Part shown: positions 1-6,609 of the stretch, in pieces
Layout: each line of letters opens with the position of its first letter
Numbering within the stretch: the first letter of the stretch is position 1
Assembly: GCA_016202875.1 (NCBI GenBank)
Contig: JACQNX010000025.1
Location: forward strand, 1 to 22,153
DNA: 22,153 nucleotides
Origin: Candidatus Aenigmatarchaeota archaeon
GTDB taxonomy: Archaea > Aenigmatarchaeota > Aenigmatarchaeia > GW2011-AR5
Direction: 5' to 3'
The notes under the pieces: generated by a model
Seen by the model: only the letters and a program-made list of their open reading frames with translations
What the model was told of the DNA's origin: nothing
Databases searched by the model: none
Translations under genes and position numbers: made by a program

Positions 1-813
1 AGCAGAGATCTCTGCAGAGAGGCTGCAACTTTTTGGCGCTTCCTGGACAATGACTACGCGGCCTGTTTTTTTCACTGATTTTATGATGGTTTCTTCATCT
101 AATGGCGAGAGTGTCTGCAGGTCGATTATCTCTATGCTGGCAGTTATGCCTGAAACAGCTTCCCTGACAGTTTTCATCATAGCTCCCCACGAGATAACTG
201 TGATGTCATTTCCTTCCTGCAAAACTTCTGCATGCTCCAGCGGAATTGTGTACGCTTCTTCCGGCACATCTTCCTTTATTGCCCTGTATACGCGCTTGGG
301 CTCAAAGAAGATCACAGGATCCGGGTCGCGGATTGCAGAGATTAGCAGGCCTTTTGCGTTATAAGGCCGTGATGGCATGACAACCTTCATGCCTGGCATA
401 TGGCAATAGTAGGCTTCTGGGCTGTCTGAATGATGCTCCAGCGCTTTGATGCCGCCTGAACATGGGACCCTCACAACAAGCGGGACATGAAACCTTCCCC
501 TTGACCTGTTGCGGATGCGCGATGCATGATTGAGGAGCTGGTCAAAGGCAGGCGGCAGAAAGCCGTCAAACTGAATTTCTGCAACAGGCTTCAGTCCCAT
601 AACAGCCATGCCTATTGAGGTGCCGACTATGGCGGACTCAGCAAGCGGTGTGTCAATAACGCGGTCAGGAAATTTATTGAAAAGGCCTTCGGTCACGCGA
701 AAAACGCCGCCGTTCACGCCTACATCTTCTCCTAATACTATAACATCGCTGTCTTTCTCCATTTCCTGATGGAGGGCAAGGTTTATTGCCTGCACCATGT
801 TCATTTTTGGCAT
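1..813 (-). CDS. pdhB: 2-oxoacid (pyruvate) dehydrogenase E1 component, beta subunit (3' end cut)
   Basis: This is the beta subunit of the thiamine-diphosphate E1 enzyme, which pairs with the alpha subunit encoded upstream to decarboxylate pyruvate or a branched 2-oxoacid. The 271 visible residues start MPKMNMVQAINLAL. They contain the family stretches LGEDVGVNGGVFRVTEGL, DTPLAESAIVG and AEIQFDGFLPPAFDQL, then HHSDSPEAYY and PGMKVVMPS. Family members run to about 325 residues, so roughly 50 C-terminal residues lie outside the window. The ATG lies one base after the stop of the preceding dehydratase gene and follows a GGGAGAT ribosome-binding-like sequence, so it is translated from the pdhA operon. 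E2 and E3 genes are not in the window and may lie beyond its left edge. Sequence alone does not separate pyruvate from branched-chain substrates. Confidence 0.93.
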   Translation of the reverse strand, partial: MPKMNMVQAINLALHQEMEKDSDVIVLGEDVGVNGGVFRVTEGLFNKFPDRVIDTPLAESAIVGTSIGMAVMGLKPVAEIQFDGFLPPAFDQLLNHASRIRNRSRGRFHVPLVVRVPCSGGIKALEHHSDSPEAYYCHMPGMKVVMPSRPYNAKGLLISAIRDPDPVIFFEPKRVYRAIKEDVPEEAYTIPLEHAEVLQEGNDITVISWGAMMKTVREAVSGITASIEIIDLQTLSPLDEETIIKSVKKTGRVVIVQEAPKSCSLSAEISA

Positions 814-814
814 T

Positions 815-1096
815 CTATCTCCCTAGTATCTCATCTATTCTCTTCGCAAGCGCGAAGTCTTTTTCTGTGAGGCCGTTTTCGCTATGCGTGGTCAAGGTAA
901 ATGTTACATTATTATATTTGATAAGAATGTCTGGGTGATGGCCTGCTCTCTCTGCTTCTTGCGCAATCTTGTTTATGAAATTGATGGCTTCTGTGAACGT
1001 CTCAAAATGTATTGTCCTTTTTATCTGTCTGCCATCAAGTGTCCAGCCGCGCATGATCTGCAGTTCCAAATCTATTTCATCCTGGGAAAGTTTCAT
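815..1096 (-). CDS. pterin-4a-carbinolamine dehydratase (PCD/DCoH family)
   Basis: This 93-residue protein belongs to the PCD/DCoH family, which dehydrates 4a-hydroxytetrahydropterins and in some organisms also acts as a protein-binding cofactor. The active-site signature is intact: ERAGHHPDILIKYNNVT carries the paired His and Pro, and THSENGLTEKDFALAKRID is the usual C-terminal block. I chose the ATG at 1096 because an AGGTGATT ribosome binding site lies just upstream. The open frame extends about 57 bases further, but that would overlap pdhA. The gene is wedged between E1 alpha and E1 beta with one-base gaps on both sides, so it is co-transcribed with them. No pterin-dependent hydroxylase is visible, so its partner here is unknown. 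Confidence 0.9.
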   Translation of the reverse strand: MKLSQDEIDLELQIMRGWTLDGRQIKRTIHFETFTEAINFINKIAQEAERAGHHPDILIKYNNVTFTLTTHSENGLTEKDFALAKRIDEILGR

Positions 1097-1097
1097 T

Positions 1098-2159
1098 TCA
1101 ATCACCTTTTGCTTCTTTGAGTTGCTCTTTAAGATTCTGAGGCATTGCTGCATAAGTATACGAAAACATATCTTCTATTGCTTGCTGCGGCTTGGATTCC
1201 GCCTCTTTCACAGCCTGCTCGATTCTTTCTTCAAAATCTTGTCTTATTACACTCTCGTAATCCGCATTCCACAAGCCTTTGGACTCCATGTACTTTCTCA
1301 ATCTTTCAATAGGGTCTTTTCTTTTCCATTCTTCAAGCTCCTGCGCTGTGCGATAGCGGGATGCATCATCGCTTGTTGTGTGGTCGCCCATCCTGTAGGT
1401 AAAGCATTCTATGAATGTAGGGCCTTTGCCTGATCGTGCTCTTTGCAGTGCTTCTTGGGCTGCAGCGAAAACGGCAAATATATCGTTGCCGTCAACCTTA
1501 ATGCCAGGAAAGCCGTAGGCAATGGCTTTCTGTGCCAAAGTTCGGGATGCTGTCTGACGCTCCACGGGGACAGAGATAGCATACTGGTTGTTCTGACACA
1601 TAAAAACAACAGGAAGATTAAAGACGCCGGCAAAGTTCATGCCTTCGTGGAAATCGCCTTTGCTTGTTGCGCCATCGCCGAGGTAAACCAGGACGGCGTT
1701 GGGTTTTTTCTTGTGCTTCATGGCGAACGCTGCGCCGACGGCGTGCAGAATCTGCGTGGACACAGGGATGCAGATCGTGAAGTTGTTTATGTTCTCAGGA
1801 ATTTTCATGCCACGCTCATCACCCATCCAATAGAGCATGTAATTTGCCAGCGGGAATTTTCTTACTATATGGGCGCCTGCTTCACGGAAGTATGGAAACA
1901 TCCAGTCCTCGTCTCTCAAGGCAAAAGCTGAACCCACTTGTGTCGCTTCCTGACCGAGAGAGGATGCATATGTTCCAGAACGGCCTTCGCGCTGCAGTTT
2001 AAGAAGACGGTCGTCCAATATGCGCGCGAGGACCATGGCCTCGTACATAGATTTGATATGGTGTTCTGAGATGTCCGGCATGAGTTTGTCGTCTAGTTTA
2101 CCATTTGCATCAAGAATGCTCATGATTTCTATGTTAAAATTCATAGATTGGCGTGGCAT
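1098..2159 (-). CDS. pdhA: 2-oxoacid (pyruvate) dehydrogenase E1 component, alpha subunit
   Basis: This is the thiamine-diphosphate-binding alpha subunit of a heterotetrameric E1 2-oxoacid dehydrogenase. At 353 residues it is normal for the family. The diphosphate/Mg-binding motif starts at GDGATSKGDFHEG (about residues 161-173) and ends at CQNNQYAIS. SLGQEATQVGSAFAL and FPYFREAGAHI are the usual N-terminal substrate-channel blocks, and the phosphorylation-loop-like YRMGDHTTSDDASRYR is present. A TTTATTTAT TATA box at 2181-2189 is centred 26 bases upstream of the ATG, predicting a leaderless mRNA. It leads a tight operon with the PCD-like gene and E1 beta, and is divergent from a winged-helix regulator. 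Pyruvate is the likeliest substrate given the acetyl-CoA-to-acetate genes nearby, but this is inference. Confidence 0.94.
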   Translation of the reverse strand: MPRQSMNFNIEIMSILDANGKLDDKLMPDISEHHIKSMYEAMVLARILDDRLLKLQREGRSGTYASSLGQEATQVGSAFALRDEDWMFPYFREAGAHIVRKFPLANYMLYWMGDERGMKIPENINNFTICIPVSTQILHAVGAAFAMKHKKKPNAVLVYLGDGATSKGDFHEGMNFAGVFNLPVVFMCQNNQYAISVPVERQTASRTLAQKAIAYGFPGIKVDGNDIFAVFAAAQEALQRARSGKGPTFIECFTYRMGDHTTSDDASRYRTAQELEEWKRKDPIERLRKYMESKGLWNADYESVIRQDFEERIEQAVKEAESKPQQAIEDMFSYTYAAMPQNLKEQLKEAKGD

Positions 2160-2180
2160 AATTCTAATTAGAGCAGAACG

Positions 2181-2241
2181 ATAAATAAAGGTTTTGATGA
2201 GAAGTTTATGAAGTTTTTAATCTTTTATGCAACTATTTAAA
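2181..2241. promoter_or_regulatory. divergent TATA boxes for the pdhA operon and the winged-helix regulator
   Basis: On the minus strand TTTATTTAT (2181-2189) lies about 26 bases before the pdhA ATG. On the plus strand TATTTAAA (2234-2241) lies about 26 bases before the TTG start at 2264. Both spacings match the archaeal TATA-to-start distance seen throughout the window. The roughly 45 bases between the two boxes are A/T-rich with no other clear element. Confidence 0.6.
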
Positions 2242-2246
2242 AAGAC

Positions 2247-2259
2247 TAACTAATAGTTA
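2247..2259. promoter_or_regulatory. 13-bp palindrome, candidate operator
   Basis: TAACTA, one central base, then TAGTTA form a perfect 6+6 inverted repeat. It sits between the TATA box and the predicted start site (2264) of the winged-helix gene, where a bound dimer would block transcription initiation. The position suggests autoregulation by the adjacent regulator. It is about 60 bases from the pdhA TATA box, so direct control of pdhA is less obvious. Confidence 0.45.
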
Positions 2260-2263
2260 TCAG

Positions 2264-2563
2264 TTGCAACATTTGAATCCTGCAAGTAAACGAGTGCTGG
2301 AATACTTTTCTGATGGTACATATATCTTAAACCCGGTTGATGTTGCGGCTTATGTGAGTCAAAGACTTCATGTTCCTCGCAAGAAGGTACATCGTACCCT
2401 GTCGTTGTTAGAGAAGCGGGGTGTCCTTGGTCAGCGTTTAGTAACTGATGGTGATTTCTATTATGGCACGGATTTTGAAGTATATGGTCTAACACGAGAG
2501 GCATTGAGGACTTGCGATATCATGTCACCCTTCAAGAGAGAAAATCAGCTAGGAAAATTTTGA
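2264..2563 (+). CDS. small winged-helix DNA-binding protein
   Basis: A 99-residue protein whose first 70 residues read as a winged helix-turn-helix. Helix one is ASKRVLEYFSDG. VDVAAYVSQRLHV and PRKKVHRTLSLLEKRG form the HTH with its recognition helix, and VLGQRLVTDGDFYYGTD forms the beta wing. The tail (residues 75-99) looks less structured. It starts with TTG. The start rests on the TATTTAAA box centred 26 bases upstream, which makes the TTG the first transcribed codon; no in-frame ATG lies near it. It is divergent from the pdhA operon and has a palindrome over its own start region, so it is probably autoregulatory and possibly a local regulator of pdhA. The ligand and exact family are not recognised. 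Confidence 0.8.
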   Translation: MQHLNPASKRVLEYFSDGTYILNPVDVAAYVSQRLHVPRKKVHRTLSLLEKRGVLGQRLVTDGDFYYGTDFEVYGLTREALRTCDIMSPFKRENQLGKF

Positions 2564-2587
2564 GAATAATTTCAAATACATACATAT

Positions 2588-2863
2588 TTACTTCCCCATT
2601 GCCCATGCCTTGAGCTTCTCATAACTCGCGGAGCCGCAGATCCATTTTCCTGTTTTCTTGTTGAAGAAGAAAGGGACTCCGCCGCAGAAGCCTTTGTCGA
2701 ACTTCTGCATGAGTTCTGCGTTCTTCGCGTTGTGCCAGACCTCAAAACGGTCTACCTTGAGCCCTGTCTCCTGCTCCAGCCTCTCCATGAGCGGCTCCAT
2801 GTCCTTGCAGTGCGGGCACTCTGTGCCGTAGAACTCTATGATGTCTGAGATAAAATTCACCAA
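2588..2863 (-). CDS. thioredoxin-like protein with CPHC motif
   Basis: A 91-residue thioredoxin-fold protein. IIEFYGTECPHCKDMEPLM is the first strand and active-site helix with a CxxC redox pair, and GVPFFFNKKTGKWICG carries the cis-Pro and the following hairpin. Two further cysteines (FCGG just before the cis-Pro loop, and WICG) are unusual for thioredoxin and could make a second disulfide or a metal site. There is no signal peptide, so it is probably a cytoplasmic disulfide reductase or glutaredoxin-like protein. A TATATA box at 2886-2891 lies about 26 bases upstream. The start is either TTG at 2863 or the adjacent GTG at 2860. It is monocistronic and divergent from the gene at 2951. Confidence 0.85.
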   Translation of the reverse strand: MVNFISDIIEFYGTECPHCKDMEPLMERLEQETGLKVDRFEVWHNAKNAELMQKFDKGFCGGVPFFFNKKTGKWICGSASYEKLKAWAMGK

Positions 2864-2885
2864 TAACTACTAAGAACGTGTAGAA

Positions 2886-2935
2886 TATATAGATTTCATT
2901 AAGATGGTTGACTACTGTGTAAGTTTATATTTATA
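2886..2935. promoter_or_regulatory. divergent TATA boxes for the thioredoxin-like gene and the 2951 gene
   Basis: TATATA at 2886-2891, read on the minus strand, is placed for initiation at 2860-2863. TTTATATTTATA at 2924-2935, read on the plus strand, is placed for initiation at about 2951. Both imply leaderless transcripts. Confidence 0.55.
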
Positions 2936-2950
2936 CCACCAAATTATTAT

Positions 2951-3274
2951 ATGGCTGATCCAAAATCAGAAGACCAATTACATGTAGAATACTTAGCGTC
3001 ACTTGCTCGTTCTGCTGATAGTATTGTAAGGGAGGAGGTTGAAAAAAGCAAAATTGCCTACGATTTTCTTGAAGTCCGCATAATTGATGTGCTGCGCGTT
3101 GGTGTGATGGGCGATGAGAGGAGCTATGAATATCCTGCTATGGTTGACCTGCACAAAGATGGGAGACCTGTAATTGATTACGAGCTTATGGGACCTATAG
3201 GCACAAGAATTCCAAATGAAGTTAAGGGTGTAAACAGTGTTGTCTGGACAACAGCAAAAAGAAAAGACGAGTAA
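2951..3274 (+). CDS. conserved-looking protein of unknown function, 107 aa
   Basis: I do not recognise this family. The protein begins with an acidic/polar helix (about residues 5-40, with the segment EEVEKSKIAYDFLEVRIIDVL), followed by a region rich in short strands (SYEYPAMVDLHKDGRPVIDYELMGP) and a basic tail ending KRKDE. No signal peptide or membrane segment is visible. The ATG is about 25 bases after a TTTATATTTATA box, supporting a real leaderless gene. Its TAA directly abuts the stop of the convergent acetyltransferase gene, leaving no spacer. Confidence 0.72.
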   Translation: MADPKSEDQLHVEYLASLARSADSIVREEVEKSKIAYDFLEVRIIDVLRVGVMGDERSYEYPAMVDLHKDGRPVIDYELMGPIGTRIPNEVKGVNSVVWTTAKRKDE

Positions 3275-3754
3275 TTATTTTCTCTTTATCATGACTATAT
3301 CTATATCGCCTGTTTTCTTGCGTCTGACAGTACGCAGTTTTTTGTAACCCATCTTCTCGTAAAAAGAGATAGTATGCTTTCTTGACGCGCTGACTATTGT
3401 ATAAGTTTTTGCCCTTGTTTTTCTCTCGGCGAACACCAAAAGAGCAGATCCGACTCTTTTTCTTTGCATTTTTCTGTCTACATACAATGCCGATATTTTA
3501 ATTATTCTATTTTTTCTCTTGTAAATGACAAAGCCCACAACTTTTCCTTTGTGGATTGCGACAAATGCCTCTCTTCCCGTGCGCATCCAAGATTTCATGC
3601 GATTTGCAACAAATTCAGGTGTCCATCTGCTTGTGCTCTTTGCTATGCGCTCCCTAGAATAGATGCCTCTGAATGCATGCCTCCAATTATCAATGTTTAT
3701 CCTAGAAATAGCTTCGATGTCCGAATGCTTAACCTTTCTTATAGAAACTTTCAT
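3275..3754 (-). CDS. GNAT-family N-acetyltransferase
   Basis: A 159-residue single-domain GNAT enzyme that uses acetyl-CoA to acetylate an amine, substrate unknown. VSIRKVKHSDIEAISRI is the N-terminal strand-helix. AFVAIHKGKVVGFVIY is the central sheet. ISALYVDRKMQRKRVGSALL carries the acetyl-CoA pyrophosphate loop (normally Q/RxxGxG/A; here QRKRVGSA, with Arg replacing the first Gly). ISFYEKMGYKKL is the C-terminal block of RimI-like enzymes. The ATG at 3754 follows the stop of the 46-residue zinc protein by one base, so it is the last gene of the acdA operon. A few additional upstream codons are open but start with TTG. The protein is strongly basic, which may suit a ribosome- or nucleic-acid-associated target. 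Confidence 0.87.
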   Translation of the reverse strand: MKVSIRKVKHSDIEAISRINIDNWRHAFRGIYSRERIAKSTSRWTPEFVANRMKSWMRTGREAFVAIHKGKVVGFVIYKRKNRIIKISALYVDRKMQRKRVGSALLVFAERKTRAKTYTIVSASRKHTISFYEKMGYKKLRTVRRKKTGDIDIVMIKRK

Positions 3755-3755
3755 A

Positions 3756-3896
3756 TCAACCAACAAAATGATCCACTTTCTTCTTGCAGAAGGGGCATTT
3801 CATTTCAAGCATATGACTACACTCTGATGGAATAGCATTAATATAGGAAGGTATTTTACCTGCAACAATCTCGCAAAAGATGCATTTTTTCTTCAT
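3756..3896 (-). CDS. 46-aa zinc-binding microprotein with a HIT-family-like N-terminus
   Basis: A short gene between two acetyltransferase genes. It starts 8 bases after one stop and ends one base before the next ATG, so the operon spacing argues it is real. Residues 5-18 (CIFCEIVAGKIPSY) match the start of histidine-triad (HIT) nucleotide-binding proteins, whose first CxxC binds zinc. The protein then departs: there is no HxHxH active site, and a second knuckle CPFC at about residues 34-37 follows C26 and H28. It therefore looks like a compact zinc ribbon (CxxC...CxxC), either evolved from a truncated HIT protein or convergent with it. The ATG at 3896 gives the HIT-like start; the frame is open further upstream inside the preceding gene. 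Confidence 0.62.
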   Translation of the reverse strand: MKKKCIFCEIVAGKIPSYINAIPSECSHMLEMKCPFCKKKVDHFVG

Positions 3897-3904
3897 GCAA
3901 TCAT

Positions 3905-4381
3905 TTAATCCAAGTTCTGAAGTATCTTGTCCACAGATGCAGAAATCAGCATCCATTCCTTTACCTCATCAAAGCCTATTTTCCTGTACCAGCTAAGAGG
4001 AAAGCCTGTGGACCTGAACGTAATTGTATCGAAGGAAATCGCTTTGTATTTCTTCTTTGCTTTTAGGCACAATGCCTTCAGCAGCATGGACCCAATCCCC
4101 CTCTTCTGAAACTGCGGGCTGACGAAAATCTCCCCGTCCACAATATGATTGCCATCCCACCAAGGCTTTATGCCAGCAATCGCAGCTCCGGCAAGTTTTC
4201 CGCCTGCTTCGGCGATAAAAGCCAAATCCGACTGCCTGCCGAACCAGTACGCAAGAAGCTTGTGCGCAGACTTGCTGTCCCATTTTTCTCCGACATCAAA
4301 AACTTTGTATACTTCGGCGTACATCACAGCAAGCTTCTTTATGTCGGCTTTTTTCATCTGCCTTATTGTTATCTTCTCCAT
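3905..4381 (-). CDS. GNAT-family N-acetyltransferase
   Basis: A 158-residue acetyl-CoA-dependent acetyltransferase. The N-terminus ITIRQMKKADIKKLAVMY and the strand FIAEAGGKLAGAAIAG are typical. EIFVSPQFQKRGIGSMLLK (about residues 85-103) contains the canonical QxxGxG/A-type pyrophosphate loop. FPLSWYRKIGFDEVKEW is the C-terminal YxxxGF element. The acceptor is not evident. The ATG follows an AGGTGA ribosome binding site and lies 14 bases after the acetyl-CoA synthetase alpha gene, so the two are co-transcribed. Bacterial Pat-type lysine acetyltransferases fuse an NDP-forming acyl-CoA synthetase-like domain to a GNAT domain, and this adjacency is a split version of that arrangement. Confidence 0.9.
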   Translation of the reverse strand: MEKITIRQMKKADIKKLAVMYAEVYKVFDVGEKWDSKSAHKLLAYWFGRQSDLAFIAEAGGKLAGAAIAGIKPWWDGNHIVDGEIFVSPQFQKRGIGSMLLKALCLKAKKKYKAISFDTITFRSTGFPLSWYRKIGFDEVKEWMLISASVDKILQNLD

Positions 4382-4395
4382 TCATTTCACCTGAT

Positions 4396-5751
4396 TTATT
4401 TCCTGTGATACTGCACAAACTTTTCTATAGCACGCACAGCGTCTTCAGGAAAATTGTAGCATGGCACGCCATTGGATTCCAGGTTCTTTTTCAGGGTTTC
4501 TGTGAACTCCCCGCCTGTAGAGACGCAGACTATGGGCTTGCGGCAGAGGTCGTTGGTTTCTACTATTATGTCGACGATGTCGGTACTGACAAGAGGCGTT
4601 TGGTACAGAACAATCAGCAGAAGAATGTCAACGCCGTAATCTTTTAGGGCTGCATTGATAGCAATTTTGTAGCGCTCTGTTGTGGCGTCGCCAAGCAGGT
4701 CCATGGGGTTAACTGTGGCGATCACAGGCATCTGCTTCCTGAGTTCCTTCAGCGTCTCGGCTGACATCTGTGCCATCTTCAGGCTGCTGGTCACAATAGC
4801 GTCTGTGCTAAGAATCCCGTAGCCGCCGCCATTTGTTATGACCTGTACCTGTCGGCCCATGGGCAGCGCGCAGATTTCGAACATCTTTGCAATGTCAAAC
4901 ATCTCGCCAAGAGAGGAGGCTTCAATAATATTGCACTGCCTGAATACAGCTGAATAGACGGCAGCGGAACCTGCGAGCGAGCCTGTATGCGACAGGGCAG
5001 CTTTGCTACCTTCCTCTGTCTTGCCGCCTTTGATCGCGACTATAGGTTTTTTCATGCTTACTCTCTTGGCAACTGCGAGAAATTTTTTCCCGTCTTTCAC
5101 TGCTTCCACGTAGAGGCAGATTACTTTCGTATTTGGATCGTTGCCCATGTACTCGAGCAGGTCTGACTCATCAACATTCATGGCATTGCCGTAGCTGGCA
5201 AACTTGGAGAACTTGTAGCCTTTGTCTGTGGCATAATCAAGGATAGCAGAGCCCACTGCGCCGCTTTGGCAGACAAAAGAAATATTGCCTTCTTTGGGCC
5301 TCTGCAGGCGATAGCGCGGCAGGAACAACGAATCTAGCTTGCTGTATGCGTCAAAAGTTCCGAGGCCGTTAGGGCCGATGGCCAAGATTTTGTTTCTTTT
5401 CAGTGTCTGCTCCAGCTTCCTGTCAAGCTTATCGTTGCCAACTTCCTTGAAACCTGAAGTCACGATAATTGCATGATGTATTTTCTTCTTGCCACACTCG
5501 TCAATGATTTTTGGCACTAGCTCAGCAGGGATTGCGATGATAACCAAATCAATAGGGTCTTTTATATCAAGCACAGATTTGTAGGCCTTGTGCCCCAATA
5601 TCTCATCTGCATTCGGGTTCACAACAAAAAGCTTTCCCCTGAACTCACCATCGATGAAATTCCTGAATATCACATGCCCAACTTTTTTCGGATCTTTGGA
5701 GACTCCGACAATCGCTATGCTCTTTGCTGAAAAGAAGTTGTCAATGTCCAT
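4396..5751 (-). CDS. acdA: ADP-forming acetyl-CoA synthetase, alpha subunit
   Basis: Alpha subunit of the archaeal ADP-forming acetate/acyl-CoA ligase, which converts acetyl-CoA, ADP and phosphate to acetate, CoA and ATP. The 451 residues are normal for a separate alpha subunit. An N-terminal CoA-binding Rossmann domain (FFSAKSIAIVGVSKDPKKVG, IGPNGLGTFD) is followed by succinyl-CoA-ligase-like domains (VCQSGAVGSAILDYA, FASYGNAMNVDESDLL). KAALSHTGSLAGS places the transiently phosphorylated His at about residue 255. NGGGYGILSTDA and NPMDLLGDA are also conserved. The ATG at 5751 lies about 26 bases downstream of a weak CTTTAAG TATA element. It heads an operon with two acetyltransferases and a zinc microprotein, and is head-to-head with the beta subunit rather than fused to it or in series. 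Confidence 0.95.
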   Translation of the reverse strand: MDIDNFFSAKSIAIVGVSKDPKKVGHVIFRNFIDGEFRGKLFVVNPNADEILGHKAYKSVLDIKDPIDLVIIAIPAELVPKIIDECGKKKIHHAIIVTSGFKEVGNDKLDRKLEQTLKRNKILAIGPNGLGTFDAYSKLDSLFLPRYRLQRPKEGNISFVCQSGAVGSAILDYATDKGYKFSKFASYGNAMNVDESDLLEYMGNDPNTKVICLYVEAVKDGKKFLAVAKRVSMKKPIVAIKGGKTEEGSKAALSHTGSLAGSAAVYSAVFRQCNIIEASSLGEMFDIAKMFEICALPMGRQVQVITNGGGYGILSTDAIVTSSLKMAQMSAETLKELRKQMPVIATVNPMDLLGDATTERYKIAINAALKDYGVDILLLIVLYQTPLVSTDIVDIIVETNDLCRKPIVCVSTGGEFTETLKKNLESNGVPCYNFPEDAVRAIEKFVQYHRK

Positions 5752-5773
5752 GCAGTTATTTTTTCTGTTTGAG

Positions 5774-5807
5774 ACTTAAAGGTTTTGACAAAACAAATCT
5801 ATAAAAA
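5774..5807. promoter_or_regulatory. divergent promoters of the acetyl-CoA synthetase alpha and beta genes
   Basis: TATAAAAA at 5800-5807 is centred 26 bases upstream of the beta-subunit ATG (plus strand). On the minus strand CCTTTAAGTC (about 5774-5783) is centred 26 bases upstream of the alpha-subunit ATG and is a poorer match. The two boxes are only about 20 bases apart, so the two initiation complexes probably compete or share a regulator. Confidence 0.55.
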
Positions 5808-5828
5808 AGAAACAAATGAATCATACAT

Positions 5829-6467
5829 ATGAAAAAATTTTATGCTGAATATGAGGCTGAGAAGTTTCTCTCCAAATACATGCCTGTAGCCAAGGGTTTT
5901 TTATGCAAAGATTCAAAGTCCATTGTGGCAGCGGCAAAAAATCTTGGCTATCCGATTGTCTTGAAAATAATATCAAAACAAGCGCTGCACAAAACAGATA
6001 TCGGCGGGGTCGTTATCGTAAAAAACGAAGGTGAATTATTTGGGGCTTTCAATAATCTTGTTGGCATTGCGAAAAAAAATAAGATAAAAACAGAAGGCAT
6101 ACTTGTTCAGGAATTTCTGCAGGGCAAGGAAGTTATCATAGGCATAAAGAAAGACGCTACATTCGGGCATGTGCTTGCATTTGGAATGGGTGGAAAGTAT
6201 GTTGAAATCTTAAAGGATGTGACATTTCGTGTATGTTCTATTACAAAAGAAGATGCAGAGCAGATGATAGATGAGCTGAAGTTTGGAAAAATATTATTTG
6301 GGGCGCGCAATGAGCAGCCTGTTAACAGGAATATTTTGGTGAAGACATTGATTGCCGTGTCAAACATACCGGCAAAAAACAAAAAGATAGAAGAGCTGGA
6401 CATCAATCCTTTTATCGTGAATGATAAAATGGGGAAAGTTGCTGATGCGAGGATTGTTTTTGGTTAA
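5829..6467 (+). CDS. acdB: ADP-forming acetyl-CoA synthetase, beta subunit
   Basis: ATP-grasp beta subunit (212 residues) that completes the ADP-forming acetyl-CoA synthetase with the divergently encoded alpha subunit. Recognisable blocks are LGYPIVLKIISKQALHKTDIGGV near residue 40-60 (nucleotide-binding Lys and the family HKTDIGGV motif), ILVQEFLQGKEVIIGIKKD, GHVLAFGMGGKYVEILKDVTFR (Gly-rich loop) and the C-terminal ELDINPFIV of ATP-grasp ligases. The ATG is 26 bases from the centre of a TATAAAAA box, so the mRNA is predicted to be leaderless. It is monocistronic; the downstream gene is convergent. Confidence 0.95.
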   Translation: MKKFYAEYEAEKFLSKYMPVAKGFLCKDSKSIVAAAKNLGYPIVLKIISKQALHKTDIGGVVIVKNEGELFGAFNNLVGIAKKNKIKTEGILVQEFLQGKEVIIGIKKDATFGHVLAFGMGGKYVEILKDVTFRVCSITKEDAEQMIDELKFGKILFGARNEQPVNRNILVKTLIAVSNIPAKNKKIEELDINPFIVNDKMGKVADARIVFG

Positions 6468-6477
6468 TCATTCAATA

Positions 6478-6579
6478 TCATATTTTCTGCAGAATTGCTA
6501 CCAAGCCACCTACAACCAAAGTAGGAAACACTGCAGGTGAACTTTTAACCAGATTGTCCAAAAAGTCTGCTACATGCAT
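6478..6579 (-). CDS. 33-aa single-span membrane peptide (candidate)
   Basis: A very short reading frame: an N-terminal amphipathic stretch (MHVADFLDNLVKSSP) followed by a hydrophobic segment (FPTLVVGGLVAILQ). There is no Shine-Dalgarno sequence. However, a TTTTAAATA box (minus strand, 6601-6609) is centred 26 bases before the ATG, the spacing seen for well-supported leaderless genes in this window. I do not recognise a family. It could instead be untranslated sequence after the upstream microprotein. Confidence 0.42.
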   Translation of the reverse strand: MHVADFLDNLVKSSPAVFPTLVVGGLVAILQKI

Positions 6580-6600
6580 AATTATTCGTAAACTTGGTAT

Positions 6601-6609
6601 TATTTAAAA
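6601..6609 (-). promoter_or_regulatory. TATA box overlapping the end of the 42-aa gene
   Basis: TTTTAAATA on the minus strand overlaps the stop codon of the 42-residue gene and is 26 bases from the ATG at 6579. It could drive separate transcription of the 33-residue peptide. Confidence 0.4.

Noticed and set aside
969..1433. 154-codon plus-strand open frame rich in Cys and Phe
   Set aside because: It is antisense to E1 alpha and the dehydratase-like gene; its composition is typical of reverse-strand shadow translation.
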